Below, piece by piece: positions 1 to 6,700 of a stretch of DNA of 8,664 bases. Position 1 is the first letter of the stretch. Each line of letters opens with the position of its first letter. The notes under the pieces were generated by a model. It searched no databases. It was given only the letters and a program-made list of their open reading frames with translations, and was not told the DNA's origin. Location of the stretch: contig CALEPV010000090.1 in assembly GCA_937910905.1 (NCBI GenBank), forward strand, positions 1 to 8,664, read 5' to 3'. The position numbers and the translations under genes are program-made. Source of the stretch: an uncultured Prevotellaceae bacterium. GTDB lineage: Bacteria > Bacteroidota > Bacteroidia > Bacteroidales > Bacteroidaceae.

Positions 1-1
1 C

Positions 2-52
2 TCTGTCAAAGCTGAGAACGACAAGGCCATGCTGCTCAATCACGGCGTATAG
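2..52 (+). pseudogene. Upstream fragment of the broken WG-repeat gene, in a different frame
   Basis: Frame 2 from base 2 reads SVKAENDKAMLLNHGV and then stops at TAG 50-52. The first 14 residues match SVQDNNGKALVFNH in the complete paralogue downstream, so this is the true continuation of the gene entering from the left. In the frame used by the 76-963 segment the codons here meet a TGA at 13-15, so that frame cannot extend left. Removing 20 bases between the two copies of ctcaatcac joins both frames into SVKAENDKAMLLNHKGEEVL, which matches the paralogue without a gap. The rest of the gene lies outside the window. Confidence 0.7.
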
Positions 53-63
53 GTCTCAATCAC
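35..63 (+). repeat. 9-bp direct repeat flanking an 11-bp insert (frameshifting footprint)
   Basis: The sequence ctcaatcac occurs at 35-43 and again at 55-63, separated by ggcgtataggt (44-54). One copy plus the spacer is 20 bases, which is not a multiple of three, and it exactly accounts for the frame change in the WG-repeat gene. A duplicated 9-mer around a short remnant is what imprecise excision of a mobile element with a 9-bp target duplication would leave. Slippage or a misassembly could also create it. The duplication and frame effect are seen directly; the origin is inferred. Confidence 0.75.
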
Positions 64-75
64 AAGGGTGAAGAA

Positions 76-963
76 GTGCTGCACATGAAGAAAGCTGCTT
101 ACATCCATACGCCCAACTCATCAAAGCTCACCTACTGTGTGTTCACAGCGAGCAAAGACTATGATGATGGTATTGTATCACTCGATGGCGAAGAGCTCAT
201 ACGCCCCAAATACTACATACTCCAACCCATTGATGACAACCTGATTATCGCAAAGAAGAATGACAAGTATGGAATCATAGACATCAACGAGCAGAAAATA
301 ATAGGCTTCAAGTATGATGGTCTACAACTATTAGGTGATAACATATTTGTGCTGGACGATGGCGACTACTACATCATAGACCGCAAGGGCAAACGCATCG
401 GCAAGGACACCTACGCCCGCAGATCGGATTTCCAATGTGACCAAGTTGTACACTACGTCAACGTCGACAATGAAGTGCGGCTGATAGACAACGCCATAAA
501 AGACTACACCAACGGAGCCAAAGTATCCACCATAGCACAGAAGACACACGTCACTCCGTCTGAAGCTCTACAGTACACAAGCGTCCTAACAGCGGATGAA
601 TGGACAATTGGCAATATGCGCATCAACATATCTTATAATTTCTCCGACGGGGTAGTAACACCAAGAACCCACCAAGTGACTCACAACGATGGCTGGTGGG
701 AATGGACAGAGACAGTTGTTGACAGTTGGCAATGGTCGGACGCAACACTTTACAACATGACTATAGCCTTCGATTATTCCAACGTCAGTGGCCTTGATGC
801 AGACGATGCCTTGGAATATCTGCGCTCTGCACTCCTGCAGCATGGTTTCGAGGAGCATGTCGGCAACAACGTCTACGGCAAGTACAACAAAGAACTATCA
901 CTATCTGCCGAGACTCGCCAAGAAAACAAGCTCTTCGTCTTCATCACCGACATGATTCGGTAA
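76..963 (+). CDS. WG-repeat protein, 3' portion of a frameshifted gene that begins left of the window
   Basis: This frame opens with GTG at 76 (first ATG at 85) and encodes 295 residues, but the start is almost certainly artificial. The protein begins in the middle of a WG-repeat array and lacks any signal peptide. It aligns from its first residues to about residue 245 onward of the complete paralogue at 7003-8604, at roughly 40% identity by eye. WG-type repeats are visible as YDDGIVSLDGEELIRPKYY, KYGIIDINEQKIIGFKYD and DYYIIDRKGKRIG. The C-terminal part (about residues 155-295) contains the block THQVTHNDGWWEWTETVV, which the paralogue also has. WG repeats (the WG_beta_rep family) are short beta-rich repeats of generally unknown function; a cell-envelope location is inferred only from the paralogue. 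The upstream codons lie in another frame because of the insertion at 35-63. The gene may therefore be a pseudogene, an out-of-phase variant or an assembly error. A hairpin 14 bp after the stop probably ends transcription. Confidence 0.8.
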   Translation: MLHMKKAAYIHTPNSSKLTYCVFTASKDYDDGIVSLDGEELIRPKYYILQPIDDNLIIAKKNDKYGIIDINEQKIIGFKYDGLQLLGDNIFVLDDGDYYIIDRKGKRIGKDTYARRSDFQCDQVVHYVNVDNEVRLIDNAIKDYTNGAKVSTIAQKTHVTPSEALQYTSVLTADEWTIGNMRINISYNFSDGVVTPRTHQVTHNDGWWEWTETVVDSWQWSDATLYNMTIAFDYSNVSGLDADDALEYLRSALLQHGFEEHVGNNVYGKYNKELSLSAETRQENKLFVFITDMIR

Positions 964-976
964 CCACTCTTATCCA

Positions 977-994
977 TGCCTGTTAACACAGGCA
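977..994 (+). terminator. Short hairpin after the WG-repeat gene
   Basis: TGCCTGT (977-983), loop TAAC and ACAGGCA (988-994) form a perfect 7-bp stem starting 14 bp after the stop codon of the first gene. The position fits a terminator, but the following bases (aacaacaagc) are not T-rich, so it would be a weak or non-canonical intrinsic terminator. Confidence 0.4.
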
Positions 995-1031
995 AACAAC
1001 AAGCAATTACTCCACACATTTAGTCAATACA

Positions 1032-1083
1032 GATTGAAGTTACGGAAGTGCAGCAGCCTTAATGCACTTCCGTAACTTCAATC
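1032..1083. repeat. Perfect 21-bp inverted repeat with 10-nt loop
   Basis: Bases 1032-1052 are the exact reverse complement of 1063-1083 (core ttacggaagtgca / tgcacttccgtaa), with loop gcagccttaa. No mismatch interrupts the 21 pairs. It lies 69 bp after the first gene. There is no clear T tract on the right, so it may be a bidirectional terminator, a REP-like or miniature mobile element, or a protein-binding palindrome. A stem this long cannot plausibly be chance. Confidence 0.7.
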
Positions 1084-1153
1084 ATTAAACCACAGTCGCC
1101 CTCACCAAGGACACTAAACACTTGCCATCTCTCATTGCCCCTCTCTCTCCACC

Positions 1154-1290
1154 GCATTAGACAACTCAGTCCAACGCGTTAGACAACACTGTCCAACGTG
1201 TTAGACAACGCAGTCCAACGCGTTGGACACACCCCAACACCGCGATGGACACACCCCAACACCGCGATGGACACACCCAACACCGCGATG
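1154..1290. repeat. 22-bp tandem repeat array, six units drifting between two versions
   Basis: Units start at 1154, 1176, 1198, 1220, 1242 and 1264; the last is 21 bp, and a partial seventh starts at 1285. The first three resemble gcgttagacaac...gtccaac. The fourth is a hybrid starting gcgttggacac. The fifth and sixth read gcgatggacacacc(c)caacacc. The junction of units three and four contains a perfect 16-bp palindrome, GTCCAACGCGTTGGAC (1213-1228). The array is non-coding: no plausible protein reads through it, and it lies between a gene end and another repeat element. Confidence 0.85.
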
Positions 1291-1324
1291 AAACATCCCT
1301 ACTCAAGTTTCGCAAGTTCAGCGC

Positions 1325-1640
1325 TACAGCCCTGAAGGGGCAACATTCCACAGGCGAAGGGGCCCTTATAATCCCCACTATAGGGATGGGCAAATCGGCA
1401 GTACATAGCCCTGAAAGGGCGATAGAACCCAGGCGGGGGCGTGAGCCCCCGATAGGCACAAAACGCCAACAATACATTAGAACCCCGAAGGTGGTGGCAG
1501 ACCTGCGAACCCTCTTGCCACCCACTTCGACTTCGACACATTGTGTTGTTGCAATATATATACGGGGCGCACGCCCCGCCTGTATTATACCGCCATGTTT
1601 CAGAACTCTGGGCTGCCGTACTTATAAATCCTAAACTAGG
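1325..1640. repeat. GC-rich palindromic intergenic element, copy 1 (degenerate)
   Basis: This stretch is built of small GC-rich hairpins: GCCC-TGAA-GGGGC near 1329-1341, GCCC-TGAAA-GGGC at 1408-1420, CGGGGGC-GTGA-GCCCCCG at 1434-1451 and CGGGGC-GCAC-GCCCCG at 1563-1578. The order 'ccctgaaagggc, spacer, ccaggcggggcgtgagcccc' is also found, inverted, at 6640-6697. From memory, such 'gccctgaaagggc' and 'ggggcgtgagcccc' sequences are widespread interspersed repeats in Bacteroidetes. Frames open on both strands here only because the repeat lacks stops. The borders are approximate. Confidence 0.6.
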
Positions 1641-1672
1641 GTCAAAAAGTTAACTTCGCCCCTTTTTGACCC
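1639..1672. terminator. 11-bp inverted repeat, possible bidirectional terminator or element end
   Basis: GGGTCAAAAAG (1639-1649) is the exact reverse complement of CTTTTTGACCC (1662-1672), with a 12-nt loop. The A and T runs sit inside the stem, so in either direction a hairpin is followed by little unpaired T. It borders the GC-rich palindromic element and may be its boundary or a remnant of a mobile-element end instead of a working terminator. Confidence 0.35.
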
Positions 1673-1917
1673 CGAATCTGTCATTCCGTCATCAATCTGT
1701 CATACCCGCAACGCCCTAAGCATCACCGCATTAAGCATCATTATAACAGGATGACAAATGATTCCGCCAAAACCTTGTGTGTGTAGGACATATCTAGCCT
1801 ATTCCTGCATGATGCCGGTGCCAGCATGGGCTCCACGTCCTCGTGCAGATTGAGTGTACATTTCACTCACCTACATTGCATTTCTCACTCCCCCGCAGCG
1901 AAATAGTTGCATTTTTG

Positions 1918-1948
1918 TTTGGAGTCTCACCTTTTATCTCTACTTTTG
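1918..1948 (+). promoter_or_regulatory. Bacteroides-type promoter for the large secreted-protein gene
   Basis: TTTG at 1918-1921 is followed after 19 bases by TACTTTTG at 1941-1948. This fits the Bacteroidetes primary sigma factor consensus (TTTG, about 19-21 bases, TAnnTTTG). Transcription would begin near 1955. It is the best such match upstream of the gene at 2278, and I found no better one closer to the start codon. Confidence 0.6.
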
Positions 1949-1954
1949 CCCCGT

Positions 1955-2277
1955 GCTACCTGCTGCGGCAGGAGACGGCACATATTATTTGCTCAAATCG
2001 TCACTCGAATCACCACCTCGAACAAGATTATCGAGCAATTATGGAACCTGTTGGAGCTGTGCTTAAGCGCAGACTTCTCTGTAAGGTTCTGATGGCTTGT
2101 GGTGAGCCCGAGTGACGTACGACGAAGGCTGCGCTTTCTCTATGTCCGGAACGTTCCGCCACAGGTCAGGCAGACAAGATGGAGTACGGAGTGAGTGCAG
2201 ATGTCAAGACGAAGGAAGAGAGCTTCCACGCGCCTGCAACTGAGACATCAAAACACTAACTACATACTCCAAGACTA
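1955..2277 (+). promoter_or_regulatory. Predicted 5' leader of about 320 nt with inverted repeats
   Basis: If the promoter at 1918-1948 is used, the large gene has an unusually long leader. Possible secondary structure includes CCTGC-TGCG-GCAGG (1959-1972), CTCGA/TCGAG (2017-2035), AAGCGCAG (2065-2072) pairing with CTGCGCTT (2129-2136), and the perfect 12-bp palindrome CGGAACGTTCCG (2147-2158), which could also be an operator. I recognise no known riboswitch or small-RNA family. The segment could be a regulatory leader, a separate small RNA, or remains of an older gene. Confidence 0.35.
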
Positions 2278-5200
2278 ATGAAAAAAACTCTACTTCTATT
2301 AATGGCCTTGCTGTCGCTGGGAGGCAGCGGGGCGTGGGCGGAAACGTTCACCGTCACTGTACATTCGCAAACTGCCCAAGCCAATAATTCATATGCCACA
2401 GCAAGTGGAGCTACCTACACGACAAAGGCAGCATCGGGTCTAACCGGCCTGCAATTAACGATTGGCTCATTAACATTTGATAGAGATGAAAGCGGTGATA
2501 ATTGTTACTTACTGCTGAAGCATACAGCCACCGAGCAAACTACGAGTACGCTCACTATTCAGGCACCAACGGGTTTCACCATTAAGGGCTATTCCATGGA
2601 AGCCTGTGATTGGAATAACACAAGAACCTATACTGCGACAGCTGCTGATGGTACATCTATCAATGTGACCGGCACAACGACGCAGACACTTACCGTCAGC
2701 GGCTTGGATGCCACCTCGACCACAATAACGCTTGTGGCTAATGAGACGACAACGGCTACCACCTATTTTAGCATCAAGAACTTCACGGTGACATTAGAAC
2801 CCATCACTATTGAAGATGGACTGTATCAGCTGGTGTTAAAGGACAAGGCATATAAGATTACCGCCACAGCAACTGGTTGCACATCCAGTTCAACCGATGC
2901 CTCCACATTCAATATTACCGGCACAGGCAGCAGGGATGCCAACGGCTACCCGACTTATACAATCAAGCAGGGCAGCTACTATATGGTCTATAGTGAAGCA
3001 GAATATAGCAATGGCAATAATGTGAAGCTTTCCTTGTCGGAGACAGCATCCAACAACACCTTTAACATAATTAAGTCGGGAGATTATGTCCTGATACGCC
3101 CGTCCATGAGTGCTGATGCCTCAAACCTTACACATACTTATTGGACGAATTGGAACGCAAGTTCCGACAATCAGAACATTGTATTCTGGACAATATTGGA
3201 CGCCCAATCCTATTGGTCGCTGGTTCCAATCAATTTGGTGAATGATAAGCTGTATCGTATCCAGCAGACATGGACGCAAGGAGGCGGAACGAACTATTAT
3301 TACCTCTATGCCAATACGTCTGATGCAACCAACGGTGATCGCCTGTGGAAGAACGCCTCGGCTTCAACCTTAAAGCTAACTAACAGCAACTATATCTGGC
3401 AAGCCAAGAGTAGCGGGAACTACTGGCAGATATATAATCCCACAGCAAGTCGTTACATTGCAAAGGCTGCAAGTTCAAATACAAATGGCGATGCTTGTAC
3501 AGCTTTAAGCGCGACATCGGCCTCGGACGGCGAAATATTCAATGTTATGTGCGCTCCTTCAACAGACAATAATCCGACGGATTACTCTCTCGGAGCGTAT
3601 GTAGTTTTGAAGTCCACGACTCAGGCAAGTTCGAATATTTATTTGGACTCATGGAGCATAGAGAATGATTATGTCGGCTGGTACAATGCAGCGCACTATG
3701 GATACTACTTCAAGTTCATCCCCGTCAAGACGGTGACCTTCACAGAGGCCGTGGCCGTGAATGGCAGCGATGCCGTCTCGACCATCTATGTGGCCACGGA
3801 CGGCAGCGACTCGTTCAAACTACCCACGTCTTACAAGTACACTATCGGTGGCGTGACCTATTTTGCCGCAGGAGCTGCCGCAGCCATCGCAGCCCCAGGG
3901 ACAGACGACATCTCAGTCACAGTCACATCAGCTGCCATAACCGACTTGGCCAACCTCAGCAACACGAAGGCATACGTCATCACCAACGCACGAGGCACAT
4001 GGCAGTTCGCAAATGATGCCACAGCAATGTCAGCTGGCTCCACAACTTACAATGCTGCCAGTGCTACACAGCAGATTGCCATCATCCAAAAGGATAGCAA
4101 GTACTACCTCTACAGCGTCAACGCCGGTGCCTACCTCACGGCCAGCAATACGCTGACCACCGCTCCTACGGATAACGAGCAGGTTGACATTGTCGCTACA
4201 GAGAATGCCACCTATCCCTGGCTCTTCAGGTTCACGAATCTCAAAGATGAGAGTGAAAAATATACCAAGAACATCAACATAAGTAGTGGATCTGTTTTGA
4301 TTGATGGCTGGGGGCCTAATGGAAGCAATTCAAATGGAACACTGGATGAAGGCAACCGTAACATGATCATCGAGGCTGCCGACTTCGATGCCGCGGCTGC
4401 GCTGGCTATGTTCAACGAGGTATCTGTCACCTACCACCTTGTGTGGAGCGACGGCACTGACCTCTCCGGCACCGTTGCGGATGTCAATGTCACTACAGCA
4501 CGAAATGGCGCAGCAGCCTCCGAGTTCCGACCCGCGACATTCGCCAACGACTTCGTGACCTTCAGCTATTCGCCCGAGACCACAACAGATGGCGCAACAA
4601 TAAATGTCACAGCATCGTGGAACGGCCCGTTCCAGCTCTCTCCTGCGCCCAGTGACGGCAATTTCGCCGATGGTACCAAGTGGTACACGGTGGGTATTCA
4701 CTCGTCATATAAAGCTAACAACTACATCTGGACATACAACAGTTCCGGATCTACGGTTACCACCACTTCCGTTGCCACGGATGCATACGATGAACTCTCG
4801 GATGCCAACTTGTTCTGCTTCGTAGGTAATCCCTATGAAGGACTGACCATCTATAACCGTGCAGCGGGCAGCAGCAAAGCAGTATCTCAAGCCAACTCAA
4901 CAGCGCAGACCACCATGGCCACAACAGGCAGTGCCTTCCTTCCCAAGGCATCCAGGCAAAGCGGAATGACCATCGCCAATGGCTATGCCTGCTTCGTGCC
5001 AAAAGATCAGTCATATTACATCAACTGTTACAATAACAGTTCCTATAATCTGTATGGCTATAATGACAACGACGGAGGTAGCACCTGTTGGTTCCTCCCT
5101 GCTGGTCAGTATTACTTGAACTATATTGATGGCCTGAATCTTGATGCTCCCGTCGGCACAGTAGGTACAAGTGAATACTTTACAACCATAGATGATCCTG

Positions 5201-6300
5201 CCACGTACAAGTCCTACTTGACATCTGCCCGTTCCACAATTGCAAGTGGATTGTATGGCTCAATCAGTGACTATGCTACTCAGAAGTCTCTATTAGGCCC
5301 AGTCAAAGCCGCTTCAACCATCACCATCACCAATGGTGCATTCTATCGCTTAACTCCGGCTGTAGCCTCCTCTGACCGTCGATACAATCGTTATTTCGGA
5401 ACCGAGGATGGCAATCCATCTACATTCTATAATGCTTCCGCGAGTGCAAGTACGGTGGTCAAGTTGGAAGCCAACAATGACGCTTACAACATCAAAGTGC
5501 AAGGTAAATACCTTGCCGCAGCCTCATCAAGCAGTACCAACCTTACATTAGGTGAGTCCGCAGGAAGTTATGGTATCTCTGTCGCTGCATCAACCTGCAT
5601 AGCAAGTATCACAAGCAACAATCTCTACATGCATCCTCGTAACAGCGATCCGTATCGCGTAATGGCATATTCTTCTGGCCCTGCCAATGATGCAGCATCA
5701 GGTTGGTATATAATTGAGGCTAAAAATGTCAGCCTCTCCCTCAACGATGGCGGCGACGACAACTACTACGCTACGCTATACCTGCCGTTCGACGTGACTA
5801 TCAGCGGTGCAACGGCCTATACGCTGACTCTATCTGGCGAATGGCTTGTGCCCACAGCTGTTACTGACAACAAAGTTCCTGCCGGAACGCCAGTCCTGCT
5901 GAGGGGTACGGCCAGCACAGCCACAGCGAATATCAATACGGGCGACGCATTCTCTGCGATAAGTGCTGGCAGCCTAACCGGAACATACACTGAGATAACT
6001 TCTGGTCGCACAGCCGGGGAGTATATTCTGAGTAAGAGCGGCAACAAGATTGGCTTCTACCAGCGCGCCAGCAGCAAGAAGATAGGAGCCAATAAGGCTT
6101 ATCTCCAATTGAATACTGACATAAGCAGCGGAAGCGACGTGAAGGGCATCCTGCTCGACTGGGATGCAGCAACCTCTGTAAACAGCCTGCCGGTCAGCAG
6201 CTCCAAGCAGAATGCTATCTACAACCTTGCAGGCCAGCGTGTGGCGAAGCCCACACAGGGCATCTACATCGTGAATGGCAAGAAAGTCATTGTCAAGTAA
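2278..6300 (+). CDS. Large secreted multi-module surface protein with T9SS sorting tail
   Basis: The product has 1340 residues. The start is fixed by a clear signal peptide (MKKTLLLLMALLSLGGSGAWA, cut before ETFTV). An N-terminal beta-rich module runs to about residue 175. Several stretches then open with similar short strands: GLYQLV (about 181), KLYRIQQ (324), KAYVIT (564), KWYTVG (801) and AFYRLT (1021). They are rich in Ser, Thr, Asn and aromatic residues and resemble ricin-type beta-trefoil or other carbohydrate-binding modules. A beta-sandwich of a kind I associate with Prevotella exported proteins follows (YYATLYLPFDV at 1163, PAGTPVLLRG). The last residues (IYNLAGQRV at 1314, then GIYIVNGKKVIVK) match the type A sorting domain read by the type IX secretion system. 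The protein should therefore cross the outer membrane and be attached to the surface or released. I see no catalytic motif; adhesion or glycan binding is only an inference. The 59-residue gene begins 45 bp downstream, probably in the same transcript. There is no clear Shine-Dalgarno sequence, as is usual in this phylum. Confidence 0.9.
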   Translation: MKKTLLLLMALLSLGGSGAWAETFTVTVHSQTAQANNSYATASGATYTTKAASGLTGLQLTIGSLTFDRDESGDNCYLLLKHTATEQTTSTLTIQAPTGFTIKGYSMEACDWNNTRTYTATAADGTSINVTGTTTQTLTVSGLDATSTTITLVANETTTATTYFSIKNFTVTLEPITIEDGLYQLVLKDKAYKITATATGCTSSSTDASTFNITGTGSRDANGYPTYTIKQGSYYMVYSEAEYSNGNNVKLSLSETASNNTFNIIKSGDYVLIRPSMSADASNLTHTYWTNWNASSDNQNIVFWTILDAQSYWSLVPINLVNDKLYRIQQTWTQGGGTNYYYLYANTSDATNGDRLWKNASASTLKLTNSNYIWQAKSSGNYWQIYNPTASRYIAKAASSNTNGDACTALSATSASDGEIFNVMCAPSTDNNPTDYSLGAYVVLKSTTQASSNIYLDSWSIENDYVGWYNAAHYGYYFKFIPVKTVTFTEAVAVNGSDAVSTIYVATDGSDSFKLPTSYKYTIGGVTYFAAGAAAAIAAPGTDDISVTVTSAAITDLANLSNTKAYVITNARGTWQFANDATAMSAGSTTYNAASATQQIAIIQKDSKYYLYSVNAGAYLTASNTLTTAPTDNEQVDIVATENATYPWLFRFTNLKDESEKYTKNINISSGSVLIDGWGPNGSNSNGTLDEGNRNMIIEAADFDAAAALAMFNEVSVTYHLVWSDGTDLSGTVADVNVTTARNGAAASEFRPATFANDFVTFSYSPETTTDGATINVTASWNGPFQLSPAPSDGNFADGTKWYTVGIHSSYKANNYIWTYNSSGSTVTTTSVATDAYDELSDANLFCFVGNPYEGLTIYNRAAGSSKAVSQANSTAQTTMATTGSAFLPKASRQSGMTIANGYACFVPKDQSYYINCYNNSSYNLYGYNDNDGGSTCWFLPAGQYYLNYIDGLNLDAPVGTVGTSEYFTTIDDPATYKSYLTSARSTIASGLYGSISDYATQKSLLGPVKAASTITITNGAFYRLTPAVASSDRRYNRYFGTEDGNPSTFYNASASASTVVKLEANNDAYNIKVQGKYLAAASSSSTNLTLGESAGSYGISVAASTCIASITSNNLYMHPRNSDPYRVMAYSSGPANDAASGWYIIEAKNVSLSLNDGGDDNYYATLYLPFDVTISGATAYTLTLSGEWLVPTAVTDNKVPAGTPVLLRGTASTATANINTGDAFSAISAGSLTGTYTEITSGRTAGEYILSKSGNKIGFYQRASSKKIGANKAYLQLNTDISSGSDVKGILLDWDAATSVNSLPVSSSKQNAIYNLAGQRVAKPTQGIYIVNGKKVIVK

Positions 6301-6345
6301 GTGAGATTCAAGAATAATTCGTGTACCCATAAATGAATTACGACT

Positions 6346-6525
6346 ATGAAGAAGACATATATTATTCCCGCATTACTCGTTGTTACAGTGGCAACGGAAG
6401 GTCGTCTGCTTGATGGCAGTCTGCAAATCTCCAATAATAGTGGCGAAACAGACGCTTTCGTGAAAGAACAGTCCACAGCAGGTGCTTCCCACTACTCCGT
6501 CTGGGATGATGACTGGAGCAACTGA
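6346..6525 (+). CDS. Small conserved-type Bacteroidales protein, 59 residues
   Basis: The ATG at 6346 opens a 59-residue frame ending with TGA 6523-6525. The product begins MKKTYIIPALLVVTVATEGR and ends SVWDDDWSN. It has a basic start, a short hydrophobic stretch (about residues 6-16), a polar middle (SNNSGETDAF) and an acidic, Trp-containing tail. From memory, this layout (MKKxYxxP, hydrophobic patch, then a WDDxW/WDD-type end) recurs in many unnamed small proteins of Prevotella and Bacteroides. The hydrophobic segment is short and not followed by a clear cleavage site, so export is uncertain. The gene lies 45 bp after the large T9SS-sorted gene, with no terminator between them, so co-transcription is likely. 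Heptad repeats begin 5 bp after its stop. Function is unknown; partner, peptide precursor or regulator are all open. Confidence 0.7.
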   Translation: MKKTYIIPALLVVTVATEGRLLDGSLQISNNSGETDAFVKEQSTAGASHYSVWDDDWSN

Positions 6526-6530
6526 GTTGG

Positions 6531-6614
6531 TTCATGGTTCATGGTTCACGATTAATGGTTCATGGTTCACGATTAATGGTTCACGATTAATGGTTCACGG
6601 TTCATGGTTCATGG
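6531..6614. repeat. Heptanucleotide tandem array A (ttcatgg / ttcacga / ttaatgg)
   Basis: Twelve consecutive 7-bp units run without a gap: ttcatgg, ttcatgg, ttcacga, ttaatgg, ttcatgg, then alternating ttcacga and ttaatgg, ending ttcacgg, ttcatgg, ttcatgg. Many units can equally be read as the 14-bp pair ttcacgattaatgg, present three times. The array starts 5 bp after the small gene and is non-coding. Such arrays change copy number readily by slippage. Confidence 0.9.
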
Positions 6615-6639
6615 TTGGCTGCGCTCAGATGGGAAAATG

Positions 6640-6697
6640 TCGCCCCTAACCCCAGGGGCGAGCCCCTGGGCTAATGTATTTGCCCCCTGCAGGGGCA
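6640..6697. repeat. GC-rich palindromic module, copy 2
   Basis: Two hairpins are present: CCCAGGGG-CGAG-CCCCTGGG at 6651-6670 and TGCCCC-CTGCA-GGGGCA at 6681-6697. Read on the minus strand, the order is gcccctgcagggggc, spacer, cccaggggctcgcccctggg. This parallels the order of hairpins in the element at 1408-1451, so this is a shorter, inverted member of the same family. It sits between the two heptad arrays. Confidence 0.65.
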
Positions 6698-6700
6698 CCC

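Larger units (their letters stand above)
964..2277. other. 1.3-kb gene-free intergenic region
   Basis: No reading frame here has a recognisable protein, a convincing start context or similarity to the neighbours. It holds, in order, two hairpins (977-994 and 1032-1083), a 22-bp tandem array, a palindromic element, a GGGTCAAAAAG hairpin, short direct repeats (AATCTGTCAT at 1675 and 1694; TAAGCATCA at 1717 and 1732), and then the promoter and long leader of the large secreted-protein gene. The accumulated repeats suggest an insertion-tolerant spacer. Confidence 0.7.

Noticed and set aside
1154..1290. CRISPR array
   Set aside because: Units abut without unique spacers, the 22-bp unit drifts, and no cas gene is in the window.
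1166..1634. Open frames on both strands across the tandem array and the palindromic element
   Set aside because: They exist because the GC-rich repeats lack stop codons. The peptides (for example ones with PFRAM or LPLQG) merely translate the hairpins and overlap one another.
1675..1740. Short direct repeats AATCTGTCAT and TAAGCATCA
   Set aside because: Each occurs only twice, with different periods (19 and 15 bp) and no inverted structure; too little to call an element.
1843..2115. A 90-codon open frame on the + strand upstream of the large gene
   Set aside because: Its start lies upstream of the best promoter, the promoter itself falls inside it, the peptide has no recognisable features, and codon use is unlike the neighbouring genes. 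A decayed gene cannot be excluded.
3858..6172. Antisense open frames inside the large secreted-protein gene
   Set aside because: They are shadows of a strongly supported coding strand with a signal peptide and a sorting tail, and none has a recognisable domain or start context.
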